Source: Fervidibacter canadensis
GTDB lineage: Bacteria; Armatimonadota; Fervidibacteria; Fervidibacterales; Fervidibacteraceae
DNA length: 64,000 nt
Direction of reading: 5' to 3'
Assembly: GCA_041446545.1 (NCBI GenBank)
Contig: JBGOEJ010000014.1
Location: 29,563 to 93,562 of the forward strand
Part shown: positions 23,755 through 32,836 of the stretch, in pieces
Position numbering within the stretch: position 1 is the first letter of the stretch
Layout of the letters: the number at the start of each line of letters is the position of its first letter
Notes under the pieces: model-generated
The model's input: the letters and a program-made list of their open reading frames with translations, nothing else
What the model was told of the DNA's origin: nothing
Database searches by the model: none
Position numbers and translations under genes: made by a program

Positions 23755-25119
23755 TCAAAGCAACTCATAGCGTCCCTGAACGCCTTTGACATCCGTAGGG
23801 GGTCGGCGAAACCAAAGGCGTCCGAACTGGCGGGCGAGGCGGCGGGCTTCTTCAGGATATTCGTCAATGAGGTTGCGCGTCTCCTTCGGGTCATCGGCAA
23901 GGTTGTAAAGTTCGTCGGGTTGACCGTCAGGACGGACGATGTAACTCCAAGTCTCGTCACGGATGCATCGGTCAACGGCTTCGTGGTAACCGCAGATGAC
24001 GGCACGCCGATGGGTGTCCGTCTCGCCCCGCAGCACCGCCGCAAAGGATTTGCCTGTGCAAAGGTCTGCCAAATTCGCCATCCCCAGCAACTCCAGCAGC
24101 GTCGGCAACAAGTCGGGAAACTGCACCAACGCTTTCGTGCGCCTCGGCATCAAATTGGGGGCGTAAATCATGAAGGGCACTTTGAGCAACTCCGAGTAGA
24201 GGCGGTCAGTGCCTTTGAGGAACTTACCATGATCCGCCAACGGATGACCGTGATCGGCAAGCAGGACAACGATGCTATCGTCCAAGTAGCCCAAATCCTT
24301 CAAGGCATCAAAGAGCCCACCGAGGCAGTGGTCTACGAAGGCGCATTCGCCCGCATACAAGCCGCGAAGGAAGCGAATTTGTTCGGGCGTCGCCCAATCG
24401 GCAGCGTTACCGCCCATCGGTAAAATCAGGCGCGGACCTTTGTAGGCAGGGTCGGTGTAGGTGTCAAAGGAAGGCGGTGGGTCCCAAGGTTCGTGTGGGT
24501 CAAAACTGTCCAGCCACAAAAACACCTTGCGGTGAGGGCGGTTCCTTTTGAGCCAATCAATGGCTAACTCCACGACTTGGGCGGGAAAGAAATGGCGTTC
24601 GTCGGTAAAGTCATCGGTGTTCGCCAGAAACTGGGCGACCCGCTCTCGCCATTCGGGCGGATAATGCTCGTTCACATAGTCGTCCACCTTTCGGCGAGGC
24701 GGGTTTGAGGCGTAAGCGTCATACTCCTGCCCGCGAACCCAAAGGTAACTGTGGAAGCCCCGATGGTAGTTCATGCTGGCGGTGCGCCAGTAGGGGCGAA
24801 AGTAGTGGTAGTTGTCGCTGACGATGCCGCAAATGTAACCTTCCGACCGCAGAAGTTCGGCGAGAGATTTGTCAGACGGACTAAGAGGCTCCCAACCCCG
24901 ATAGGGCAAACCAAACATCCCCGTCATCAATTCGTAACGGACGGGAATGGTCGGCAACCCACACGGATAAGCGTTCTCAAAGACGACACAACCTTGGGCG
25001 AAGGCGTCAATGTTGGGCGTCTGGCAGCAAGGCACATCGTTAAAAGCGGCTCGCCCATCATGATAGCAACTCACATGGTCTTGCCGAAAAGAGTCCAAGC
25101 AAATGACGATCAGGTTCAC
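23755..25119 (-). CDS. Sulfatase-like hydrolase with Thr at the active-site position
   Basis: Alkaline-phosphatase-superfamily enzyme, 454 residues. Metal ligands are visible in IVICLDSFRQDHV and LADHGHPLADHG, and the C-terminal ELYNLADDPKETRNL is typical of sulfatases. The C/S-x-P-x-R formylglycine site reads LPTIPVRYELMTG, so Thr57 replaces the cysteine; sulfatase activity is therefore unlikely and a phosphodiesterase/phosphonate-type hydrolase using a Thr nucleophile (as in LtaS-like members) fits better. GTG 25119 has AAAGGAGA at suitable spacing; the frame is open 13 codons further upstream. No signal peptide, so cytoplasmic. It lies upstream of the restriction-modification genes without obvious connection. 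Confidence 0.85.
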   Translation of the reverse strand: MNLIVICLDSFRQDHVSCYHDGRAAFNDVPCCQTPNIDAFAQGCVVFENAYPCGLPTIPVRYELMTGMFGLPYRGWEPLSPSDKSLAELLRSEGYICGIVSDNYHYFRPYWRTASMNYHRGFHSYLWVRGQEYDAYASNPPRRKVDDYVNEHYPPEWRERVAQFLANTDDFTDERHFFPAQVVELAIDWLKRNRPHRKVFLWLDSFDPHEPWDPPPSFDTYTDPAYKGPRLILPMGGNAADWATPEQIRFLRGLYAGECAFVDHCLGGLFDALKDLGYLDDSIVVLLADHGHPLADHGKFLKGTDRLYSELLKVPFMIYAPNLMPRRTKALVQFPDLLPTLLELLGMANLADLCTGKSFAAVLRGETDTHRRAVICGYHEAVDRCIRDETWSYIVRPDGQPDELYNLADDPKETRNLIDEYPEEARRLARQFGRLWFRRPPTDVKGVQGRYELL

Positions 25120-25154
25120 CCACCATCTCTCCTTTCCGCCATCTTTGCACGGCA

Positions 25155-26156
25155 TCACCGCGTCGGTCGGTTTTCACCCATCACTTCCCGCACTTCATCA
25201 CCTTCGCTGATGGCGTCCAGTGAGCCGTCCACGACATCGCAGACGGCGTTGGTGTCGTTGATGACGAGGACGCGCAACTGGGCGCAGGCAGGCAAAGTCA
25301 CCTGCTCGCCACCGACAATGCGGACGGGATGGACAGCAAACCGCATCCCCTCCCGAACGCCGTCCAATCGCCCCAAGTTGATGGCGACAAAGGTCGTCGT
25401 GATGCCTGCCACCTTGCCCAGCACTTTGCCCTTGAGGGGCTCCCGCTCGGTCATCTTGGCTTTGAGCAATCGGCTAAGATAGCCCATCGCCGCCCGCAAG
25501 GCGTTCAAATCGCGTTGGCGCTGGTTGTCACGGCTCAGAAAGATGGCGCCAAAGGGAGTACCCGTCAGGGCGAAGGTTTGGTCTTTGTCGGAGGCGAAAC
25601 TGACCAATTGGGCGATGGTCGTTTGGGTCGCATTGTCTACGAACTCGGCGAAAAGGACGGCGCCCGTCTCTTTGTTGCGGATGAGGAAGCCGCCGATATT
25701 GATGCGCCGTCGGCGCAATTCGCCCAACAACGCCGCCCATTCCTTCGCCGAGCGAACAAGGTGGACGGTCACCTTCAGCTCCACCCTTTCCCGCAGAATC
25801 GTTCCCTTAGGTGGGAGCGAACCTTTGTGGATTTCGTCAGAGTTTCGCTCCAACTGTCGCTCTTCCACTTCCCGTCGCACTTCTTGCGGGGTCGCCACGA
25901 TAGTCAAGCCCGCTTCCGTCAAGGCATTTTTGAGGAGCGGTTCCACGAAAGCACGCAACGACGGGTCAGGAACACCGTCAGAGAAGACGACGATGTCTCG
26001 GAGAAGCACCCGTGCCCCTTGTGGGATGCCCAGTTTCACCCCCGCATTGGCGTCGGCGAGGGCTTTAGGAAGTTGGGTTGACGAGTTCGTTTGCCCTGAG
26101 CCGTGACACATCAGCCAAAGGACGACCGCCAGCGTCATTGCCCATCCCTTTCTCAT
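25155..26156 (-). CDS. Secreted protein with CsgG/FlgT-like domains, function unknown
   Basis: 333 residues with a signal peptide (MRKGWAMTLAVVLWLMCHGSG). The first half (RVLLRDIVVFSDGV, LLKNALTEAGLTIV) resembles the CsgG-type alpha/beta fold of envelope proteins, and the C-terminal part (GKVAGITTTFVAINLGRLDGVREGM then a beta-rich tail) resembles the FlgT C-terminal barrel. No catalytic motif is seen. Likely periplasmic or outer-membrane associated. The ATG at 26156 gives a proper positively charged n-region; the ATG at 26138 has the better ribosome-binding site (AAAGGGA). Domain parallels are by eye and need profile searches. Confidence 0.6.
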   Translation of the reverse strand: MRKGWAMTLAVVLWLMCHGSGQTNSSTQLPKALADANAGVKLGIPQGARVLLRDIVVFSDGVPDPSLRAFVEPLLKNALTEAGLTIVATPQEVRREVEERQLERNSDEIHKGSLPPKGTILRERVELKVTVHLVRSAKEWAALLGELRRRRINIGGFLIRNKETGAVLFAEFVDNATQTTIAQLVSFASDKDQTFALTGTPFGAIFLSRDNQRQRDLNALRAAMGYLSRLLKAKMTEREPLKGKVLGKVAGITTTFVAINLGRLDGVREGMRFAVHPVRIVGGEQVTLPACAQLRVLVINDTNAVCDVVDGSLDAISEGDEVREVMGENRPTR

Positions 26157-26187
26157 CGTCGCTCACCGGCGGGCGTCGTTGAAGGGT

Positions 26188-27681
26188 TCACTGCCCACCG
26201 CCGATAAGTTTGACAGGTTGCTTGGCTCTTCGGCGCACCAGCAGAACAGTTCGTCGGTCACGATAAATCGTTTGCCATTCATCAGGGACTAACTGCAACA
26301 AGTTGACGATGGGCGCATCGGGTGGGGCTAAGACGAGGGTGACGCCGTAGCCTTCCAACACTTTTCGCCATCGCGCAGAACCGCTGTAGGCTGCCATAAA
26401 GTCGCGCATCACTTTGAGGGGGTAAAAGTCCGCCCGCCCGTCCACGAAGACTTTCAAGCGCCCTTCCGTTTTCCAAGCCACATAACCGCCCCAGTCGTAG
26501 CGCGTCAGACAATTGCCCTTGACCGCGTGGCGGTTCATCCATGCGATGGCATCGTGGGGGTAGGTTTTCCGCTCTTCGCGCATGAAGGCGTTGGGCGAAA
26601 ACTTGCCGACAAGGATGGCAAGTGCTAACACGACGCTCATCGCAGCGACCGTGTTGGGCAGCCAGCGGGGTGACGCATTGGAGGAAGCGGGCAACAACGA
26701 GGCGATATGGCGGGCGACGAAGGGCGCCATCAGCAAGCACCAAAGGGCAATCATCCGAACGCCCGAAAGAGCATTCACGGTCAGGAACGCACCCCAAAGA
26801 AACTCCAGCGCGTCCATCCGCTTCGGCGACCACGCCCCCATCGCCACCCACAAAAGCAGCAAGCCCGCCCAAAGGTAAACGACAGGATGGCGCATCGCTG
26901 TCGCAGGCTTCCACTCTTCAATGGGCAGTTGGCTGCTCTGGGCGATGTTGACGAGGATTTGTTTAACGCTGTGCCAACCGAAAGGCGTGAGATTGACGGC
27001 AACGAGGCAAAGCGCCAACGCCATCAGCATTTGCCGTCGCCAATTTCGCCCCAAGGCGGGTCGCCATCCCTTCCACTCGTTCCATGCATCGGCGAAGACG
27101 GCAAGCAGCAGCAAAGCGAAAGCAATCGGGTAGAACGAATGCAAGTTCGCCCAGAGGGCAAAGAGGCAAGGAAGCCAGAAAGGGAACGGGCAATGAGGCG
27201 ACGATAGGTGAGCGGGTGATTGCAGGGAAGCAACCTGTTGACGGCGACGATACAGCCAACTTGCCAACGCTGCGATGAGCAAGTAACTGAAAAGTTGCGG
27301 GCGAACACCGCCCATCGTCGGGAAAGCGCCGAGGGCAAAAAGGAGCGTCACCCAGACGCAGGTGAGGGGCGGGGCATCCATCGTTGAAAAGACGACCAAA
27401 AACGCCGCCGCTTTCAGCAACACTGCCAAAAACTCCAAACCCATCACACCCACCCAGCGGTGCAAGGTAGCGAAAAAGAGTTCCGAAAACCATTGAGCGT
27501 TGACCCAAAGGGCGGGATGGGTGAAAGAAAAGGGGTCAGGGAAGTGGACGGAGCGACGGCGCACGATTTCGTCGCCGACGGCTAAATGCCACCACATGTC
27601 AGGGTCTAAGTTGGGGTGCGCCGCCGCAAAGAGCGCCACCAAAACCGCCGTCACGGTTATCAATGCCGTCCGCCGATCCAT
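26188..27681 (-). CDS. Polytopic membrane protein, glycosyltransferase-like
   Basis: 497 residues with about ten membrane spans and a soluble C-terminal 130 residues. The start AAAHPNLDPDMWWHLAVGDEI and the later GNCLTRYDWGGYVAWK and KVFVDGRADFYP motifs mark a widespread but uncharacterised bacterial membrane family related by topology to polyprenyl-linked sugar transferases (acidic residues in the first external loop). CAGGAGCG precedes ATG by 8 bases. Residues around 150-165 (QQVASLQSPAHLSSPHC) look repeat-derived. First gene of the long minus-strand block and divergent from dxs. Confidence 0.65.
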   Translation of the reverse strand: MDRRTALITVTAVLVALFAAAHPNLDPDMWWHLAVGDEIVRRRSVHFPDPFSFTHPALWVNAQWFSELFFATLHRWVGVMGLEFLAVLLKAAAFLVVFSTMDAPPLTCVWVTLLFALGAFPTMGGVRPQLFSYLLIAALASWLYRRRQQVASLQSPAHLSSPHCPFPFWLPCLFALWANLHSFYPIAFALLLLAVFADAWNEWKGWRPALGRNWRRQMLMALALCLVAVNLTPFGWHSVKQILVNIAQSSQLPIEEWKPATAMRHPVVYLWAGLLLLWVAMGAWSPKRMDALEFLWGAFLTVNALSGVRMIALWCLLMAPFVARHIASLLPASSNASPRWLPNTVAAMSVVLALAILVGKFSPNAFMREERKTYPHDAIAWMNRHAVKGNCLTRYDWGGYVAWKTEGRLKVFVDGRADFYPLKVMRDFMAAYSGSARWRKVLEGYGVTLVLAPPDAPIVNLLQLVPDEWQTIYRDRRTVLLVRRRAKQPVKLIGGGQ

Positions 27682-27748
27682 GCGCCATCGCTCCTGCTTT
27701 CAAAGTCGCCCCCGATAGGTGCTCCAACAGTGCAAGGGACAAGCGCCC

Positions 27749-27847
27749 TTGCCTGCCTGAGGGTAAGGGCACTAAACTTTGGGACGCCAAACGCCCTTTT
27801 GGCGAGAAATTGGCACAGTCCCTTTGGCGCTGATAGGAGGCAGGCAA
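27749..27847 (+). promoter_or_regulatory. dxs leader with anti-ribosome-binding-site inverted repeat
   Basis: TTGCCTGCCT (27749-27758) is perfectly complementary to AGGCAGGCAA (27838-27847), which covers the end of the TAGGAGG site and the spacer up to the ATG at 27850. An upstream hairpin, CAAGGG (27733-27738) with CCCTTG (27746-27751), would compete for the left arm, and a 7-bp CGCCAAA/TTTGGCG hairpin (27785-27804) lies between. The mutually exclusive folds resemble a translational switch; no known riboswitch class was recognised. Confidence 0.5.
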
Positions 27848-27849
27848 TC

Positions 27850-29925
27850 ATGGCGAAGTTGCTGGCGGCTTTGAACTTGCCCCAAGACTTGAAACGCTTG
27901 GCGCCAGAAGAGCGAAAGCAACTGGCGCAGGAAATCCGCGAGACCATCGTCCACACTGTCTGCAAAAACACGGGACACTTGGCGTCAGGCTTGGGTTCCG
28001 TGGAAATCTTCCTCGCCATCCACACCGTCTTTGACAGTCCCAAAGACAAGATTGTCTTGGACACAGGTCACCAAGGTTACCCCCACAAACTCTTGACGGG
28101 TCGCTACCATCGCTTTCACACCCTCCGCCAACTGGGCGGACTTTCGGGCTTCCCAAAGCGCGATGAAAGCGAACACGATTGCTGGGGCGTCGGTCATGGC
28201 GGGACGGGGCTGTCGGCAGCCATGGGCTTTGCCATGGCGCGAAAGCATTGGCTTTCTGCGGGCGTCCCGCCCGATGACCCTCGTGTCAACTACCATGTCG
28301 TTTGCGTCATCGGCGATGCGGCATTGGAAGAGGGAATGGCGTGGGAGGCGTTGCACAACATCGGTCATCACAAGCCCGATTTGGTCATCGTCCTCAACGA
28401 CAACGGCATGTCCATCGCCCCGTCTGTCGGCGCCATTGAAAACTACCTGCGCAAGCACCGACAATTGCCTGCCGATTGGCTGCGCAAGTTGCGCTCCGAA
28501 CCGCATTACTTACAGTTGAAGCGGATGGTGGAAGAGGGGCTGACCAAGATGGGAACGGCAGGTGAAGTGACGCTGGAAATCATCCGCCACATCAAAAACA
28601 ACATCAAGGAGTGGCTCATCCCGCCGGGCATGCTCTTTGAGGAACTGGGCTTCACTTACCTCGGACCTGTGGATGGGCACAACACGGAAGTGCTGATAGA
28701 GTGCCTGCAGGAAGCCTTGCGCATCGGCGGTCCCGTCATCATCCACGCCGTCACCAAAAAAGGCAAAGGCGTCCCGTATGCGGAAGCCGACCCTTGGAAG
28801 TATCACACGCCCCCGACACCCTTTGACCCGCACACGGGCGAAATTCTGGCGCCCAAGGAAACCATCCCGACTTACACCGCCATCTTCTCGCAAACGCTCA
28901 TCCAACTGGCGGAGCAGGACAAACGCATCGTTGCGATGACGGCGGCGATGCCCGATGGGACGGGATTGGATAAGTTCGCTGAGCGCTTCCCCGACCGCTA
29001 CTACGATGTCGGGATGGCGGAACAGCATGCCGTCGGTTTTGCGGCGGCGTTGGCGTTTGCAGGGTTGCGCCCCGTTTGCGCCATTTACTCCACTTTCCTG
29101 CAGCGTGCCTTTGACCAAATCCTCCACGATGTCTGCTTGCAAAAAGCGCCTGTCGTCTTTGCCATTGACCGAGGCGGCATCGTCGGCAACGATGGGCATA
29201 CTCATCACGGCATCTTTGACATGGCTTACCTTCGCTTGATGCCTCACATGGTGCTGATGATGCCCAAAGACGAAAACGAACTGCGCCACATGCTTTACAC
29301 AGCCCTTCGCTACGAGAACGGACCGATTGCCGTGCGCTACCCGCGTGGGAAGGCGGTCGGCGTCCCGATGGATGATGAGTTGCGGGAACTGCCCATCGGC
29401 AAAGGCGAATGGCTGCGCGATGGCACCGATGCCGTGATTGTCGGCATCGGTCCTATCGTCTATGCGGCGTTGGAAGCGGCACAACGATTGGAACGGGACG
29501 GTTTCTCCGTCGGCGTCATCAACGCCCGTTTCGTCAAGCCGATAGATGCCGAGTTACTCGCTGATGCCGTCCAGCGAGCGGGACGGTTGATTCTCGCCGA
29601 AGAGCACACCCTTTGCGGTGGGTTTTCCAGCGCTGTCTTGGAAGCCCTGTGCGATTTAGGGTTGCACCATGCCCCTGTCCTGCGCATCGGAATCCGAGAT
29701 CACTTTGTGGAGCACGGAAAGATTGAAGAGTTGCGGGCGCTCCTGAAACTGGATGCCGACGGCATCTACGAGCAGGCAAAGGCGTGGCTGGAAAGTTTTG
29801 CCAGCAGCCGAGAGGACGAGGCTCTCGCTGAGCCAAAGCAAGAGGAAGAAAGAGCGAAGTCGCCATCATTCCAGCACCAACGAAGTCCCAGCGGAGGGGC
29901 ATCGCCCTTGCCGACATCGCCCTGA
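27850..29925 (+). CDS. dxs: 1-deoxy-D-xylulose-5-phosphate synthase
   Basis: TPP enzyme making DXP from pyruvate and glyceraldehyde-3-phosphate, first step of the MEP isoprenoid pathway. About 690 residues. TPP/Mg site GDAALEEGMAWEALHNIGH followed by NDNGMSIAPSVGAI, the GPVDGHN and CAIYSTFLQRAFDQ blocks, and IDRGGIVGNDGHTHHG are all diagnostic of DXS. About 40 residues at the C-terminus (after KAWLESFA) are low-complexity, Glu/Ser-rich and extra to the family. ATG 27850 follows TAGGAGG; the leader contains an inverted repeat covering that site. The final codons run into the DUF4058 gene 11 bp downstream. Confidence 0.96.
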   Translation: MAKLLAALNLPQDLKRLAPEERKQLAQEIRETIVHTVCKNTGHLASGLGSVEIFLAIHTVFDSPKDKIVLDTGHQGYPHKLLTGRYHRFHTLRQLGGLSGFPKRDESEHDCWGVGHGGTGLSAAMGFAMARKHWLSAGVPPDDPRVNYHVVCVIGDAALEEGMAWEALHNIGHHKPDLVIVLNDNGMSIAPSVGAIENYLRKHRQLPADWLRKLRSEPHYLQLKRMVEEGLTKMGTAGEVTLEIIRHIKNNIKEWLIPPGMLFEELGFTYLGPVDGHNTEVLIECLQEALRIGGPVIIHAVTKKGKGVPYAEADPWKYHTPPTPFDPHTGEILAPKETIPTYTAIFSQTLIQLAEQDKRIVAMTAAMPDGTGLDKFAERFPDRYYDVGMAEQHAVGFAAALAFAGLRPVCAIYSTFLQRAFDQILHDVCLQKAPVVFAIDRGGIVGNDGHTHHGIFDMAYLRLMPHMVLMMPKDENELRHMLYTALRYENGPIAVRYPRGKAVGVPMDDELRELPIGKGEWLRDGTDAVIVGIGPIVYAALEAAQRLERDGFSVGVINARFVKPIDAELLADAVQRAGRLILAEEHTLCGGFSSAVLEALCDLGLHHAPVLRIGIRDHFVEHGKIEELRALLKLDADGIYEQAKAWLESFASSREDEALAEPKQEEERAKSPSFQHQRSPSGGASPLPTSP

Positions 29926-29936
29926 GGTGAACAACG

Positions 29937-30794
29937 ATGCCTTCACCCTTCCCTGGCATAGACCCGTTCATTGAAGGGCAGCGATGGGAGCATTTTCACG
30001 GTGAGTTCATCTACGAAATCCATCGGACGCTCATGCCCCAATTGGTGCCCCGCTACATCTCTGGCGTCGGTGAACGGGTTTATGGGGAGTGGGCGGCAGA
30101 GTCGCCAGAGCGAGAGGTGGGTGAAAGGGTTCGGTGGCGGCAACCCGATGTCGCTATCGTGGAAGTCACTCCCACTGCTACCGCCGTCGCCACCCAAACT
30201 GTTACCGAAGTGCTCCTTGAGTCCGAATTGACAAGGAACGCCGTTGAGGTGGAACTCTTTGAGCCGACAGGTGTGGAGTATCGGGAGCGGTTTGTGGAGA
30301 TACGGGTGCGGGAGACGGGAGAGTTGGTGACGGTCATTGAACTCCTTTCGCCCACCAACAAACGAAAAGGCGGCTTCGGTTGGCACGAATATTTGAGCAA
30401 GCGGCACGAAGTTTTGTTCAGTCAGGTGCACTTGGTGGAATTGGACTTGCTTCGGGGCGGCGAGCGGATGCCGATGAAGGAACGAAAAGGGACGATGACG
30501 GGAGATTATCGGGTTTTGGTGAGCCGATGGGAATGGCGACCGAAGGCGGTGGCAATCGGTTGGTCTTTGCGAGAACCTTTGCCGACCATTCCCGTCCCGT
30601 TGGAGGGGCAGGACGAGTGGGTAACGCTCAACTTGCAGGAAGTGTTCACGACCGTTTATGAGCGAGGTGGCTACCGATACTTGCTGGACTACAGTCGCGC
30701 TGTTGAGCCACCTTTGAGCGAAGACGAACAAAAGTGGGTGCAAGAGCGATTGCAAGAGTTTTTGGCATCAGCACCCCCGTTAGGGACGGCGTGA
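29937..30794 (+). CDS. DUF4058 family protein
   Basis: 285 residues of the DUF4058 family, seen in cyanobacteria, planctomycetes and related groups, function unknown. Begins with the hallmark MPSPFPGIDPFIEGQRWEHFH and contains VIELLSPTNKRKG followed by a YLSKRHEVLFSQVHLVELDLLR block typical of the family, which has features of a restriction-endonuclease-like fold. GAGGTGA lies before the ATG. It follows dxs by 11 bp, but no functional tie is known. No signal peptide or membrane span. Confidence 0.85.
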   Translation: MPSPFPGIDPFIEGQRWEHFHGEFIYEIHRTLMPQLVPRYISGVGERVYGEWAAESPEREVGERVRWRQPDVAIVEVTPTATAVATQTVTEVLLESELTRNAVEVELFEPTGVEYRERFVEIRVRETGELVTVIELLSPTNKRKGGFGWHEYLSKRHEVLFSQVHLVELDLLRGGERMPMKERKGTMTGDYRVLVSRWEWRPKAVAIGWSLREPLPTIPVPLEGQDEWVTLNLQEVFTTVYERGGYRYLLDYSRAVEPPLSEDEQKWVQERLQEFLASAPPLGTA

Positions 30795-30838
30795 TTGGCG
30801 TCGGCAAAGAAACCCAAAAAACTAAGGAGGGAAGGGCG

Positions 30839-31780
30839 ATGTGGAGGCGTCGGGACTTTTTGAAGTGGCTGAGCGGGGCGGCGATGGCAACGGTGACCGC
30901 TGAGGCGATGAACGCCCCGCCGTCAGAACCATTGCCGACTCGCCTTCTCGGACGAACGGGCGTCAAAGTGCCGATGTTGGGCTTGGGGTTCGGACCCGTC
31001 GGGATGGGGTTGAGCGAAAAAGAAGCGATGGCGTTGATGGAAGCGGCAGTAGATTTGGGCGTGACTTACTGGGATGCGGCGCCGACTTACGGGCGGGCAC
31101 AAGAGTTCATCGGCAAGGTATTGCCGAAATGGCGCGAACGCATTTTTCTCGTGACGAAGACGGCGACCGATAATGGGCAACGAGCCCTTGCCATCTTGGA
31201 AAACTCCCTTCGGCAACTTCGGACGGACTATGTGGACTTGGTGCATGTTCACAACATCGGCGATTATGACCCTGAAAAAGTGCTGGGCAAAGGAGGCGTT
31301 CTACAAGGGCTGCGGGAGGCACAAAAGCGAGGTTGGGTGCGGTTCATCGGATTGAGCGGGCACTTGCGTCCGTCCGTCATGGCGAAGGTGTTGGACAGCG
31401 GTGAGTTTGATGTCGTCATGCCGGCGATGAATTTTGCCGACCGCTTCACCTACAACTTTGAGGGCAAGGTGTTGCCCATCGCCCGAAAGCACAAAGTGGG
31501 TGTCGTGGCGATGAAGGTGATGGCGGCGCCTCAGTTCGGCTATCACAAGCAAAACCAAGGTAAACTTGCCGACCACGCCGATCTCGCCATCCGTTATGTG
31601 CTGAGTTTGCCTTTTGTGGCGTGCGCTGTCGTCGGGATGTTCACGGTGGACGAACTGAAGCGGAATGTAGAAGTCGTCCGAAATTTCCGTCCCTTGACGG
31701 ATGAGGAACGGAAGCGCCTTGAGGTCATCGGTAGGCAGTTGGCGCAACGGTGGGGAGCGCATTACGGCGACCCGACTTGA
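30839..31780 (+). CDS. Tat-exported aldo/keto reductase
   Basis: 313 residues. Twin-arginine-type leader MWRRRDFLKWLSGAAMATVTA predicts export in folded form with cofactor. AKR core follows: LLGRTGVKVPMLGLGF, catalytic Asp/Tyr in YWDAAPTYG, Lys in LVTKTATD and His in VHVHNIGDYD. Likely an NADPH-type reductase, or a structurally related exported oxidoreductase, since NADPH is normally scarce in the periplasm. ATG at 30839 follows AAGGAGGG; the 35-codon upstream extension overlaps the previous gene. First of a same-strand group leading to lpdA. Confidence 0.88.
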   Translation: MWRRRDFLKWLSGAAMATVTAEAMNAPPSEPLPTRLLGRTGVKVPMLGLGFGPVGMGLSEKEAMALMEAAVDLGVTYWDAAPTYGRAQEFIGKVLPKWRERIFLVTKTATDNGQRALAILENSLRQLRTDYVDLVHVHNIGDYDPEKVLGKGGVLQGLREAQKRGWVRFIGLSGHLRPSVMAKVLDSGEFDVVMPAMNFADRFTYNFEGKVLPIARKHKVGVVAMKVMAAPQFGYHKQNQGKLADHADLAIRYVLSLPFVACAVVGMFTVDELKRNVEVVRNFRPLTDEERKRLEVIGRQLAQRWGAHYGDPT

Positions 31781-31795
31781 AGCGAGGCGAAAGAG

Positions 31796-32065
31796 ATGCT
31801 CAAAGGGTTGTTGTTGGTGATGACCATCGTCGCAGGTGGCATTGCTTTAGCGATGTGGTTTCGGCGACGCCGTTATGCGGCGACGAACTTCGTGAAAGAC
31901 CCTGACCCTTTCACCATCCCGAAACCGCAACGGGTGGACACTGCCATCGCAACACTGGAGCAACTTTTGGGAGAGACCGACGACCCAGTCATCCGCGAAG
32001 CGCTGCAAAATCGCTTAGAGCAACTGAAAGCGGAGCGGGAGCGATGGCGAAAGCAAGGCGGATAG
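31796..32065 (+). CDS. Small membrane-anchored protein
   Basis: 89 residues, not recognised. One N-terminal membrane span (LKGLLLVMTIVAGGIALAMWF) followed by a basic RRRR stop-transfer signal and a charged, probably helical cytoplasmic part with a heptad-like ending (VIREALQNRLEQLKAERERWRKQ). GAGGCGAAAGAG precedes the ATG, 15 bp after the reductase stop. May act as an anchor or scaffold; no function inferred. Confidence 0.65.
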   Translation: MLKGLLLVMTIVAGGIALAMWFRRRRYAATNFVKDPDPFTIPKPQRVDTAIATLEQLLGETDDPVIREALQNRLEQLKAERERWRKQGG

Positions 32066-32136
32066 ATGGGCAAATAGGTCGGCGGGGAGAGGGCGAAGTG
32101 GGCGTGACTTTCAAAAGCAAAGGAGTGTGACAAAAG

Positions 32137-32793
32137 ATGAAGTGGGCAAGTTGGATGGTCATCGGTTTGGTGACGGTCGTGGGCTTTTGGGGTTCGTTGA
32201 CGGCACAAATTCGCTCCCCTTATGAAGCGCACCCGCATTATGTGTGGGCTCTCTCCCCCTCCTTTTTTGTCCTCCACAGGCAACATTCGGAAGCGGAAGT
32301 CGTGGAAAACGCCATCGGTATCCTGATGGGCATCGGCGATTTCTGTTGGCACGAGGGCTTCCACTTCCAACTCATTCGCATCCAAAAGGCAGCCATTGAG
32401 TTAGACCCGACCTTCGGTGACGCTTACGAAAATGCCGCTTGGCTTTTGGTCAGTTACGACCGAAAGGACGAAGCGTTGGCGTTGCTGAAGCGTTACTTGC
32501 AAAACTGCCCCGACCGTTACGAGCCTTATTGGGAGTTGGGTTGGTTTTACTTCCACTGGCAAAAGGATGCCGAGGCAGCCATCCCTTGGTTGGAGAAGGC
32601 GGTCAAGTTTCCGCATCCGCCACAAATGGAACACACCCTCGCCCACGCCTACGAGCGGGCGGGACGCTTAAAAGATGCCCTGCAAGTTTGGGCAAACAAG
32701 TTGGAGCGCTATCCCAACGACCCTGTGGCAAAGCGCCACTACGAGCGGTTAAGGCAACGATTGGAACAGAAGCAAACGCAAAAGCAACTTTGA
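32137..32793 (+). CDS. Exported tetratricopeptide-repeat protein
   Basis: 218 residues with a signal peptide or anchor (MVIGLVTVVGFWGSLTAQ) and about four TPR-like helix pairs: AAIELDPTFGDAYENAAWLLV, ALALLKRYLQNCPDRYEPYWELG, AIPWLEKAVKF and ALQVWANKLERYPNDPVAKRHYERL are the second-helix-bearing segments. TPRs normally mediate protein-protein contacts in the periplasm. The AAAGGAGTG site precedes the ATG. Ends with a Gln/Lys-rich tail. No partner can be named. Confidence 0.75.
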   Translation: MKWASWMVIGLVTVVGFWGSLTAQIRSPYEAHPHYVWALSPSFFVLHRQHSEAEVVENAIGILMGIGDFCWHEGFHFQLIRIQKAAIELDPTFGDAYENAAWLLVSYDRKDEALALLKRYLQNCPDRYEPYWELGWFYFHWQKDAEAAIPWLEKAVKFPHPPQMEHTLAHAYERAGRLKDALQVWANKLERYPNDPVAKRHYERLRQRLEQKQTQKQL

Positions 32794-32836
32794 AAAAAGC
32801 GTGCAAAGGCGGGAGCGAAAAGGGGAGCAAGAAGGC

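Noticed and set aside
23695..24423. Plus-strand ORF opposite the methyltransferase and sulfatase genes
   Set aside because: Antisense shadow of two well-supported genes with no ribosome-binding site or recognisable motif.
27733..27847. TPP riboswitch before dxs
   Set aside because: The leader lacks the conserved CTGAGA/ACCTGATCTGG elements; only generic hairpins are seen.
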